Part shown: one piece after another, positions 6,436 to 13,523 of the stretch
How the letters are laid out: the number at the start of each line of letters is the position of its first letter
Numbering within the stretch: position 1 is the stretch's first letter
Source of the DNA: Vicinamibacteria bacterium
GTDB lineage: Bacteria; Acidobacteriota; Vicinamibacteria; Fen-336; JAGNNV01
DNA length: 46,587 nucleotides
Assembly (NCBI GenBank): GCA_019694155.1
Contig: JAIBCN010000244.1
Location: 1 to 46,587, forward strand
Direction: 5' to 3'
Notes under the pieces: generated by a model
Told to the model about the DNA's origin: nothing
Databases searched by the model: none
The model's input: only the letters and a program-made list of their open reading frames with translations
Position numbers and translations under genes: made by a program

Positions 6436-6887
6436 GCTCGGAGCATCGCGCGGATGTCCTCGGCGGTGAGCTTGCCCGCGGGCTCGACCCCGATCCGCGT
6501 GCGCGACGACGGCGTGAGTCCGAACTCGCGTCCGATCAGCAGGACCTTGTCGAGGGCGGCGGCGTGGGCGCGCCGAACGCGGCCGGCCGCTTGACTGAAA
6601 TCGTTCGCGAGGTCGAGATCCTCGACCATCACGCCGAGCCTGCGCACCTGCGCCTCACACGCGCAGAAGGACGCGAACAGCGGCACGTCCCCGACGGTGA
6701 GGAGACCGGCGTTCGTCATTTCCGGCGCCAGCTCACACCAGACCTCGCGCGCCTGTGCGGCGAGATGCACGGGCGGGTGAAAGGCGACGACGGCGGGCAG
6801 CGTGGGCTCGTGCGCGTTGTACGGCCGACCACTCGGGTTTCCTCGGATCTCCCGAAGCGCCGTTGGAACCGGGGCTGGCCCTCTCAT
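6432..6887 (-). CDS. terS: Phage terminase small subunit, P27 family
   Basis: The 151-aa protein has the hallmark start of P27-type small terminases: MRGPAPVPTALREIRGNPSG, then RPYN..EP, PPVHL, a Trp in VWCELAPE and AGLLT. Small terminase recognises the pac/cos site and directs packaging by the large subunit. No large subunit is encoded in the element, and a lone terS is typical of satellites that redirect a helper's packaging motor. There is no good ribosome binding site before the ATG. An in-frame TGA lies five codons upstream, so the start cannot be much earlier; a 13-codon frame (MAKKVDRSERAFS) ends at that same TGA. Confidence 0.85.
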   Translation of the reverse strand: MRGPAPVPTALREIRGNPSGRPYNAHEPTLPAVVAFHPPVHLAAQAREVWCELAPEMTNAGLLTVGDVPLFASFCACEAQVRRLGVMVEDLDLANDFSQAAGRVRRAHAAALDKVLLIGREFGLTPSSRTRIGVEPAGKLTAEDIRAMLRA

Positions 6888-7510
6888 GGGAAAAGGGTCT
6901 CACGAAAAGGCGCGCTCCGAGCGGTCTACTTTTTTTGCCATACCTGCTTTGGGAAACCGAGCATTAAAGGACGCGGTAGAGGCTCTCGCAGGTTGGCGTG
7001 ATTTCGCCCCCCTACCCCTTGGCTTCACGCTTAGGGGGCTTCGATAGGGATCTGCCCGAGCCGAAGGCCGCGCAGGAGACCGAAAGCCTCGTGCGGCTCG
7101 GGGAAATAGCACTCCCCGGAGGGGTGGGCAGAAGCAGGACGGAGGCGGTCAGCAGGCCGACGCGGCTTCGAAGTCTAGATCGTGGTCGATCATTCGCCCT
7201 TGTTGAATCACTTGTCGCGCAGCACCCTCGTCGGACCGCGTACCTGAGGTCCCAGACCCTCGGGACCCTCCTGCGATGCGAGGGCGGCCCTTGGGCCGCG
7301 CTGGACGTCCTTCAGTTTCTCGAAGCCACCAAGGGGACGTTGACGAAAGAGGGCCATTCGGCCGCGCTGTCTGCGCTCGTCACAGAACGGGTGCTCGACA
7401 CGTTTTCGAAACCGATCAGGACCTTTCGTGACTCGACACAACGAGCAAACGTGAACGCATCACGGACGAGGCGATCCGCGGCCGCGACGGACTGAGGTGC
7501 CGGGGCGGGC
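6888..7510. other. Mostly unassigned stretch between terS and the cargo gene
   Basis: This 620-bp stretch holds no gene I can assign with confidence. It has a run of seven T at 6930-6936, a possible stem pairing GCCCCC at 7006-7011 with GGGGGC at 7034-7039, and the weak plus-strand reading frame listed separately. The promoter for the two terminase genes should lie here, but I cannot pick out convincing -35 and -10 boxes. Confidence 0.5.
6998..7495 (+). CDS. Possible hypothetical protein (doubtful)
   Basis: A 165-codon frame on the plus strand fills most of the gap between two leftward genes. The second half reads like a soluble helical protein (for example LDVLQFLEATKGTLTKEG) with GC-rich third positions, but the first third is Pro/Arg-rich and looks non-coding, and there is no clear ribosome binding site. 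If real, it is probably shorter than shown, perhaps starting after about 7150. Competing minus-strand frames of 77-81 codons are no better. I do not recognise a family. Confidence 0.25.
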   Translation: MISPPYPLASRLGGFDRDLPEPKAAQETESLVRLGEIALPGGVGRSRTEAVSRPTRLRSLDRGRSFALVESLVAQHPRRTAYLRSQTLGTLLRCEGGPWAALDVLQFLEATKGTLTKEGHSAALSALVTERVLDTFSKPIRTFRDSTQRANVNASRTRRSAAATD

Positions 7511-8833
7511 TCAGCGACGTTTTTTCGGGGTCTTGGCTTCGTGGTGGGCATGGGCATCTCCCCTGTAGTTTACGAAGAACTGTTGATTTAGGTGAGGCTC
7601 AAAATAGTGCTTTCGGTCCATCCAGATGAAGCCGTCGCCCTTCGAAATCACGGCTACGTCGATTGGGCCGCCAACGCTCTCGATATCCAACGTGACGCGT
7701 CGTTTCAAAGAGGTCAGGTTGACCAGGGCTCGCGCCATAGATGCAAGATCATCCTTCTCCAGGTGGGCCACCGCCTGAGTGATTTTGCGGGCATTTTGTG
7801 AGCGAAGGTTTTCCATCTGATCCTGCAAGGTCTTCAGGGCTTGCTGTCCCAGGGCCGTGAGGTCCTGCTTGACGCGGTCCCTGAGCGCGGGGTCCGGAGG
7901 GCCCTTGCTGACCAGGAGATTCGGATAGTCCTCGCAAAGGACCTTTTCCAAGGCGGTATCGAGGAGTGCGGTCTGCTGGGGATCGATCCCGTCCATGAAG
8001 GTGTTCACCATCTCACCTTGCGCGTAGGCGCGAATCTCCGCCTGATTCTGGCTGGTCACGGCGGTTCTATCCTCATTTGCTTCCCAGAGGCGGCCGTTCT
8101 GGACTCCACGAAGGCTCTTTGAGACAAGCTTCGGGAAAATGTCGGCATCGCCGAAGCCCGCGATCACGACGCCGCTGAACAGGCCGTCCTCGATTTCGCA
8201 GCAGATTGCCCTGACCACACAAGGGATCAATTTCGGTGGCACGGCGTGGGCAGGGAGGTGTTTTTTCCAGATTTCCTCAACACGGGCGCCTTGGTTCTTG
8301 CTGAATTCGTCGACGTCCTTGTCGCCCCACCCGGGAAGAAAACGGAAGGTCTGAACTTGGTCGTGAAGGTCATCCGCGCACTTCGCCAGGATGTTGGGTA
8401 GATCATTGCGAACTGCACCGACGTCCTCCCCCGCCTCCATGCGCCGACCCATCTCTCGTTCAGCCATCTCCGGGATTCGGCGGACAGCGGTGACCAGTGC
8501 GCGATCGAGCACCGCCTTCTCATCCTCCTCGGAGAAAAGTCCGCGCGAGCGCCCCACGCGGAGGAACTCAAAGAAGGCGGATGCGTAGCCCTCGAGAGTC
8601 TTGTGCACCAAGGCGCCCTCAGTTGAGGCCCGATAGATCTTCACGATGGTTTCCCACGGGACGCCCATGAACTCCGCGGCGCTGTAGACCATGATGCCTA
8701 CCGGCCGGACTTTGGAGAGCGCGAAGACCTTGTTCGACGAGTTGTAGGTCTTGCCGCCGTTGCCGATCGACATCGCGCTGTCAGCAGCAAGGGCTACCGC
8801 CCGCTTGTTCAAGATTGCGACTTCTGCAGTCAT
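7511..8833 (-). CDS. Proteasome/HslV-like Ntn-hydrolase, cargo gene of the element
   Basis: The 440-aa protein begins Met-Thr. After Met removal the chain has Thr1, Asp17 (ALAADS) and a Lys at 34 (NSSNKVFAL), almost the Thr1/Asp17/Lys33 catalytic set of proteasome beta subunits and HslV. Strand pattern and the PVGIMVYSAAEFMG segment match the region around Gly47 of that fold. I recognise a family of bacterial hypothetical proteins with this start, of unknown function. The C-terminal half (about residues 200-440) is not proteasomal: helices, then a domain ending in a basic tail. No ATPase partner is nearby. The gene lies at the right end next to the attachment site, where satellites and islands carry defence or fitness cargo, and its base composition is less GC-rich than its neighbours. 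Function is not established. Confidence 0.7.
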   Translation of the reverse strand: MTAEVAILNKRAVALAADSAMSIGNGGKTYNSSNKVFALSKVRPVGIMVYSAAEFMGVPWETIVKIYRASTEGALVHKTLEGYASAFFEFLRVGRSRGLFSEEDEKAVLDRALVTAVRRIPEMAEREMGRRMEAGEDVGAVRNDLPNILAKCADDLHDQVQTFRFLPGWGDKDVDEFSKNQGARVEEIWKKHLPAHAVPPKLIPCVVRAICCEIEDGLFSGVVIAGFGDADIFPKLVSKSLRGVQNGRLWEANEDRTAVTSQNQAEIRAYAQGEMVNTFMDGIDPQQTALLDTALEKVLCEDYPNLLVSKGPPDPALRDRVKQDLTALGQQALKTLQDQMENLRSQNARKITQAVAHLEKDDLASMARALVNLTSLKRRVTLDIESVGGPIDVAVISKGDGFIWMDRKHYFEPHLNQQFFVNYRGDAHAHHEAKTPKKRR

Positions 8834-8860
8834 CCTGGGAGCCCCCCGAGAGTTGGCCGG

Positions 8861-8889
8861 ACGCTATCCGCGTTCCGTCCACCCGTCAA
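8861..8889 (-). promoter_or_regulatory. Promoter of the cargo gene
   Basis: On the minus strand TTGACG (8884-8889) and TAGCGT (8861-8866) are 17 bp apart. The start point would fall near 8854, about 20 nt before the ATG at 8833. An own promoter for the last gene of an island agrees with its being expressed while the element is silent. Confidence 0.5.
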
Positions 8890-8925
8890 ACGGTGAGCAC
8901 CGATCCCTAACCTGGATCTCTTGCT

Positions 8926-8959
8926 GGGAGTCCCCGGGGAGTCCCCCGTGGCTGTTTCA
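8926..8959. repeat. Right-end repeats matching the integrase leader; likely arm-type sites
   Basis: GGGAGTCCCCG (8926-8936) is followed directly by GGGAGTCCCCCG (8937-8948), the same tandem order as at 820-840; 18 bp are identical between the two ends. GGCTGTTTCA follows at 8950-8959 and also occurs at 743-752, again downstream of a GAGTCCCC. These shared motifs, at similar distance from both attachment sites, suggest integrase or accessory-factor binding sites. Otherwise 8834-9017 is non-coding. Confidence 0.6.
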
Positions 8960-9017
8960 AGCTCGACGAGGAAAAGCGTGCGGTGCCACTGACGACGCGT
9001 AAATAGTGGTCGGTGTG

Positions 9018-9069
9018 ATGGTGCGCCCCGGAGGATTCGAACCTCCAACCTACAGATTCGTAGTCTGTT
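9018..9069 (-). other. Right attachment site inside tRNA-Arg
   Basis: This exact 52-bp copy of 658-709 restores the 3' part of the tRNA gene after integration. The identity spans the anticodon arm through CCA plus one base, so the strand exchange took place somewhere in that stretch, commonly the anticodon or T loop for this integrase class. Confidence 0.95.
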
Positions 9070-9095
9070 GCTCTATCCAATTGAGCTAGGGGCGC
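9019..9095 (-). tRNA. tRNA-Arg(ACG), complete, CCA encoded
   Basis: On the minus strand a full cloverleaf folds over 77 nt: acceptor GCGCCCC/GGGGCGC, D stem GCTC/GAGC, anticodon stem ACAGA/TCTGT with loop CTACGAA (anticodon ACG), T stem GGAGG/CCTCC with TTCGAAT, discriminator A and CCA. The ACG anticodon needs A34-to-inosine editing by TadA to read CGU, CGC and CGA. The gene lies 27 bp downstream of wecB in the same direction and may be co-transcribed with that operon. Its 3' part is supplied by the integrated element. Confidence 0.98.
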
Positions 9096-9122
9096 GTGGA
9101 CTCTCGCGAAAGGGGGCCGATC

Positions 9123-10259
9123 TTATCCGATCACACGCGCTTTTCGAGAGGTCGTCGGCTGGATGAGGCCGGCCAGAATGTCCGCGACCCGTTCGGCGGC
9201 CCGGCCATCCCAGAACCGTGGGCGCGGCCGGGAGCGGCGCCTCGCGCCTCCGAGCTTCAGAACCAGCGGGTAGAGCACCCTGGGATCGTCTCCCACCAGG
9301 GTGTTCGATCCTTCGGTGACGGTCACCGGCCGCTCCGTGGTGGTGCGCAGAGTCAGGCAGGGTACCCCAAGGAACGTGGTCTCTTCTTGAACGCCGCCCG
9401 AGTCGGTAATGACGAAGCGCGCTTCGCGGAGCACCGATAGAAAGTCCAGGTAGCCCAGGGGCGCGATCATGCGCAGATCGGGCGACGGAGAAATGCCGAG
9501 CGCCTCGATGCGGCTCGCGGTCCTCGGATGGACAGGGAACAGGAGAGGGGTCCTTCTGGCGATCCGCTTCAGCTCGACGAGCACCCGACGGAGCCCCGCG
9601 GGGCTGTCCACGTTGGACGGGCGGTGCAGGGTCACAACGCCGTAGCCCTTCGCTTCGACACCGAACCGCGCGAAAGCCCGCCGGGGGAGCGCGCGGGGCA
9701 GGGCGTGAACCAGCGAGTCGATCATCACGTTGCCCACGAGGTGGATCTTCCTGCGGTCGTGCCCCTCGAGCCGCAGATGTTCGACCCCCGAAGGCTCGGA
9801 CGCGAACAGTCGGTCCGAGATGGAATCCGTCACCAGGCGGTTGATCTCCTCGGGCATGTCGCGGTCGAGGCTTCGAAGGCCGGCTTCGACATGGTCCACG
9901 GGTATCTGCAGCTTCGCCGCCACCAGCGCTGCCGCCATGGTCGAATTCACGTCACCCACCACGACAACGCGCCGGGGCCTGGTCTTCGCAAGCGTTTCTT
10001 CGAGCCCGACCAGGAGCCTCGCCGTTTGCTCCGCGTGAGACCCCGACCCGACGCCGAGGTTCACGTCAGGCCTCCGGATGCCGAGGTCGCGGAAGAAGGC
10101 CACGCTCATGGCATCGTCGTAGTGCTGTCCGGTGTTGATGAACTGGACCCGCCGCGGCCAGCGCGCATCGAAGGCGCGGAGAAGGGGAGCCACCTTGACG
10201 AAATTCGGACGGGCCCCGGCGACGACACTCAGCACCGTCCCGGACGGACGCTTCTTCAT
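9123..10259 (-). CDS. wecB: UDP-N-acetylglucosamine 2-epimerase (non-hydrolysing)
   Basis: The 378-aa enzyme converts UDP-GlcNAc to UDP-ManNAc, a precursor for surface polysaccharides, in the cytoplasm. The ATG at 10257-10259 (MKKRPSGTVLSVVAGARPNF) is preceded by a GAAGGAG ribosome binding site; codons further upstream belong to the previous gene in another frame. Family motifs are clear: GARPNFVKVAP, GDVNST, HVEAGLRS, MPEEINR, TLHRPSN, and SGGVQEE near the end, including the acidic residues used in catalysis by E. coli WecB. It is the last protein gene of a leftward operon, 4 nt after the glycosyltransferase gene and 27 nt before tRNA-Arg. Confidence 0.93.
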   Translation of the reverse strand: MKKRPSGTVLSVVAGARPNFVKVAPLLRAFDARWPRRVQFINTGQHYDDAMSVAFFRDLGIRRPDVNLGVGSGSHAEQTARLLVGLEETLAKTRPRRVVVVGDVNSTMAAALVAAKLQIPVDHVEAGLRSLDRDMPEEINRLVTDSISDRLFASEPSGVEHLRLEGHDRRKIHLVGNVMIDSLVHALPRALPRRAFARFGVEAKGYGVVTLHRPSNVDSPAGLRRVLVELKRIARRTPLLFPVHPRTASRIEALGISPSPDLRMIAPLGYLDFLSVLREARFVITDSGGVQEETTFLGVPCLTLRTTTERPVTVTEGSNTLVGDDPRVLYPLVLKLGGARRRSRPRPRFWDGRAAERVADILAGLIQPTTSRKARVIG

Positions 10260-10263
10260 GCCC

Positions 10264-11496
10264 TCATTCTCCTTCAGGTGCGACCCGGGACACGGCGGAC
10301 CGATAGGCCTCGAGCCAGTCCCGCAGGCGCGCTCCCATGGAAAGGAGAGGCGCCGCCCTCCCGATGCGGCCGAGGCGATCGGCGCCTCTCGCCATCGCGC
10401 CGAGGCACGCCCCACCCGCGGCCTGGGCGTCCGCGCCCCGCACCACGCCGCCGAGGTCGAGATCGCGCACCCAGGTGCCGAGGTCGCCGATCTCGTCCGA
10501 CGTCACGACACTCAGGCCCGAGAGGACGTACTCGGCGAACTTGGTCGGGCAGGCCACGCGATTCAGGGGATGCGGGTCCCGAAGCAGCAGGCCCACGTCC
10601 GCCGCGTTCAACCATCGTGCCACCTCGTCGGCGGTTCCCCGGCGCACGAGGGTTCGGTCGCGGAGTTCCGCCCGACCGGCCACGAGCGCGGACGCCTTCT
10701 CGGCCTCCCGGGTGGCCACGAGGAATCGCGCTCGCAGATCCCGCCGGGCGACGGCCTGAAACGCGTCGAGCGTGGCGTCGAACCGATGCCACTGGCCGAT
10801 GGAGCCGGCGTAGACGAGCAGGGGTTCGGAAGCGAGACCCAGGGAGGCCCGGCCCTCGGTGTGGCGATCCTGGCTCCACAGAAAGCGGCGCTCGTCCGCC
10901 ACGCAGGGTATGACCGTCGCCGGACAGGAGACGGCGAAGCGCCGGCGCGTTTCGGAGAGCAGCGCCTTCGAGACGCACAGAACATGATCCGCCCGCGAAA
11001 GGGCGCGCCCTTCCATTCGATCGACCATCTCCGCCCGGCGCTCACCCGTTTCACCGCCGATGTTGAATCTCGCCTCCGCCGCGGCATCGCCGCGTACGTC
11101 GGCCAGAAGGCGGGTCCCTCCGAACCGCGCTCGCAGGTAGGCGCCGAGATGTACGGCTGAGCCTCGGGCATGGAGAACCACGGCTTCGGCGGCAGAGGCA
11201 GTCTCCCTGATGAAACCGGCCGCTCGACGGCGGGCAAGCGCCCGTCTCAGCGCCCGCTGCGCCTTGGCCAGGGCTCCCAAGCCGCGATGCCGCCTGGAAA
11301 CAACACGAATTCGCGGTCCGGCTCCCAGGTACGACCGCGCGATCTCCTCCTCGCGAGCGGCGCCGGCGCCGTTCGCGATCAGCAGGTCCATCACCACGCC
11401 CGCATCGGCGAGCCTGCTCATCACCGCCAGGGTCTGCGACTGCAGAACGGGATGCTCCAGTGTCTCGTCGACGAGGTAGACCACCCGAAGCGTCAT
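10264..11496 (-). CDS. Glycosyltransferase family 4-like
   Basis: The 410-aa protein has two Rossmann-like halves: RVVYLVDETLEHPVLQSQT at the start, then the C-terminal donor-binding half with LLVYAGSIGQWHRFD (about 240) and the ACPTKFAEYVLSGLSVV motif (about 330), the GT-B region that holds the nucleotide sugar. The start ATG overlaps the stop of the heparinase-like gene (ATGA), showing tight coupling. It probably adds a sugar to the lipid-linked repeat unit built by this operon; donor and acceptor cannot be told from sequence. No membrane segment is visible. Confidence 0.85.
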   Translation of the reverse strand: MTLRVVYLVDETLEHPVLQSQTLAVMSRLADAGVVMDLLIANGAGAAREEEIARSYLGAGPRIRVVSRRHRGLGALAKAQRALRRALARRRAAGFIRETASAAEAVVLHARGSAVHLGAYLRARFGGTRLLADVRGDAAAEARFNIGGETGERRAEMVDRMEGRALSRADHVLCVSKALLSETRRRFAVSCPATVIPCVADERRFLWSQDRHTEGRASLGLASEPLLVYAGSIGQWHRFDATLDAFQAVARRDLRARFLVATREAEKASALVAGRAELRDRTLVRRGTADEVARWLNAADVGLLLRDPHPLNRVACPTKFAEYVLSGLSVVTSDEIGDLGTWVRDLDLGGVVRGADAQAAGGACLGAMARGADRLGRIGRAAPLLSMGARLRDWLEAYRSAVSRVAPEGE

Positions 11497-13523
11497 GGGC
11501 GTGCTCCGATCGTCATCCGCCGCCGCCAGGGCAGTTGAGTCCGCGCGGTGGTGCGGATGACGGTTGCCTTCTCCCGCTTCCCGTAACCGCGCGCCACCCA
11601 GTCCTCGGCCAGGCCCGGCCCGCCGGTCTCGCCTTCGACGAAGAACACGATCTCGACCTCTCGGGGTGAATCCGGCCGGGTCAGCGACACCCGGTTTCGC
11701 GACACCACGCCTCTGACGCCCGGGTCCAGATGGAGGAACGTCTCGATGTCGTGTTCGCCTTCGCCCGCGATCTCGTCGATCACTTCGATGTCGCCCGTGA
11801 CGTGCCCCAGGGTGATCGTTCGGCGATGACGGCCCACGCCGGCGAGGCGCGAGAAACCTTCGTGCTCGCCGATGAAGCAGTCGCGTTCCGGGGTTGACGT
11901 CCATTCGACTACCCGCGGATTGCACTGGAAGGGGAGGTCGAACAACTGGCCGGGCACGATCGCGTTGATCTCGATCCCGTCGACCTGCACCGTGTTGTGG
12001 GCCGCCGTCCGTCGGAAGTGGTTACGGTCGGCTTCCGACGAGGTGTAGGCGTAGGTCCCGGGGTCCACGATCCAGGCGAGATCGAGCAGGCAGGCTTCGA
12101 AGCTCAGACTGTCGTTGTGGAAGTGCCCGCGCGGCCCGCGAGGCGCGCCGCAATGGACGACCACGTGAGTTCCGTGCGAGCGAAGGACCACGAGGCCCGC
12201 AGTCTCGAAGTGTCTCGACCGAGGCGCCGTCGCCGGGGGGGCGGATGCCGGTTCCTCCCCCCACCAGAACCCTTCCGCCCGCGCCCGTCCCGCGGCTTTG
12301 TGGAAATCGGCGCGACCCGCGGACACGGCCGCAAGACCGAGGAGGGAGCGATGGTCGTCGGGCGGTTCGGGAGTGAGCCAGTGGAGGCGGCCGTTGTCCA
12401 CGTCGCCGATGAGCGGCGCGCGCCCGTCGGGCCGCGTGCAGGCGAGCGTGGCCTCGGCCATCGCGACGGCCCGCTTCCAGGCCGGCTCCGCCACGTCGAA
12501 GCCGTTCTGTCGCGCCAGGGTGAACGCGGAGAGAAGGAGTTCGCCCACCAGCCGGTGGTAGTTGGTCGAGCCCTCGTAGTCGAAGCCGTCCGCGCCCACC
12601 TGGACGAGCGCCTCGCCTTCGAGCCCGCGCCGGCCGATCTCGAGCCATTCGCGCGACTCGGTGAGATCCGGCGTCAGCACGCCCAGATACACGAGGCCCA
12701 CCAGATCCGAGAGGTAGTGGTTGCTCGTGGGGTAGCCCTCGAATCGCTCCAGGTTGGCGGCGATGAACCTTCCGTGCTCGAGGGCGGCGCCCAGGAAACG
12801 CTCCCGCAACCGCGGCGTCTGGGCGGCGGCATCGCGCGAGAGCGTGAACGCAACGCACCAGTTGGCCACGCGGATCGCGGCTTCCATGGCGTTTCCCCAG
12901 TTGCAGGTCTGGAGGACCGGATTCTCGTCCACCCACGAGGACCACTGGGCCATGAGTTCGCGCGCGAAGCGTTCCTCGTCGGTGAGCCAGTAGGCCTGAC
13001 CCAGGCGCACCAGCTGGTAGCCGCGCGAAAGATCCCACGGGACCTTGACGTCCGCTCCCCGGGAGGGATCGACGAGCACCATGTCCTTCACGTACTGCCG
13101 TGGCCAGCGAAAACCCGACTTGAAATCGCGGCTCCAGTCGATGGTGGGCCCGAGATCGGTGAGGCCCGAGCCGAGGAGATCGAAGCGATGCGCGCAGGCG
13201 TTCTCGGCCTCCGCGAGTATGGCCTCGTAGACCCAGGGGTGAACACGCTGGAACTGTCTCGCGAGATCGCGGCGGGCCGGGCCTGAGGCGTGCATTCGTC
13301 CCAGAGGGATCCGGCCCGCGCGTTCCACCGCCTCCCCGAGAGGCCTGTTGAGCGAGCGCTCGAGCTGCTTCGGTGTGACCGCGGCGGCGTTTCGGTTCAC
13401 CCGGTTCCTCTCGACCCAGTTCCCCACCAGCCGGGTCAGAACCCGCCGGGTGCGCCAGGGAACCTCCCTCCACGGCCTCAAACGCACCTGGCGCAACAGG
13501 GCTGCGATCTTTCGCGCGGTCAC
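11493..13523 (-). CDS. Heparinase II/III-like polysaccharide lyase family protein
   Basis: I chose GTG at 13523 because it overlaps the asparagine-synthetase stop (GTGA); the product is 676 aa. The first 350 or so residues form the all-helical toroid of alginate-lyase/heparinase proteins (WNWG-like CNWGNAMEAAIR, SNHYLSDLVG and YEGSTNYHRLV). The last 280 are the Hepar_II_III beta domain with HFHNDSLSFE and the DPGTYAY and AAHNTVQVDG motifs. No signal peptide is seen at this start. Such genes are common in exopolysaccharide operons beside asparagine-synthetase-like proteins and may trim uronate-containing polymers. Substrate is unknown. Confidence 0.88.
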   Translation of the reverse strand: MTARKIAALLRQVRLRPWREVPWRTRRVLTRLVGNWVERNRVNRNAAAVTPKQLERSLNRPLGEAVERAGRIPLGRMHASGPARRDLARQFQRVHPWVYEAILAEAENACAHRFDLLGSGLTDLGPTIDWSRDFKSGFRWPRQYVKDMVLVDPSRGADVKVPWDLSRGYQLVRLGQAYWLTDEERFARELMAQWSSWVDENPVLQTCNWGNAMEAAIRVANWCVAFTLSRDAAAQTPRLRERFLGAALEHGRFIAANLERFEGYPTSNHYLSDLVGLVYLGVLTPDLTESREWLEIGRRGLEGEALVQVGADGFDYEGSTNYHRLVGELLLSAFTLARQNGFDVAEPAWKRAVAMAEATLACTRPDGRAPLIGDVDNGRLHWLTPEPPDDHRSLLGLAAVSAGRADFHKAAGRARAEGFWWGEEPASAPPATAPRSRHFETAGLVVLRSHGTHVVVHCGAPRGPRGHFHNDSLSFEACLLDLAWIVDPGTYAYTSSEADRNHFRRTAAHNTVQVDGIEINAIVPGQLFDLPFQCNPRVVEWTSTPERDCFIGEHEGFSRLAGVGRHRRTITLGHVTGDIEVIDEIAGEGEHDIETFLHLDPGVRGVVSRNRVSLTRPDSPREVEIVFFVEGETGGPGLAEDWVARGYGKREKATVIRTTARTQLPWRRRMTIGARP

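Larger units (their letters stand above)
658..9069. mobile_element. Integrative element in tRNA-Arg(ACG), satellite-like
   Basis: The limits are the outer edges of a perfect 52-bp direct repeat (658-709 and 9018-9069) equal to the 3' part of tRNA-Arg(ACG). Inside are a tyrosine integrase next to the left repeat, an AlpA-like HTH, a replication initiator with internal iterons, an S49 capsid-type protease, two P27-like small terminases and a proteasome-like cargo gene. Copies of a GGGAGTCCCCG motif lie near both ends. No large terminase, portal, major capsid, tail or lysis genes are visible. Int, AlpA, Rep/ori, TerS and cargo are the hallmark set of phage-inducible chromosomal islands. The alternative is a deleted prophage or another tRNA-targeted island. 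That the stretch is integrated is nearly certain; its satellite nature is inference. Confidence 0.93.

Noticed and set aside
7312..7557. Minus-strand 81-codon frame overlapping the end of the cargo gene
   Set aside because: It overlaps the cargo gene by 47 nt, starts in a Pro/Lys-rich low-complexity stretch and shows no ribosome binding site or family match.
8830..9048. Minus-strand 72-codon frame starting MEVRILRGAP
   Set aside because: It reads from inside the intact tRNA-Arg gene and has no recognisable protein character beyond it.
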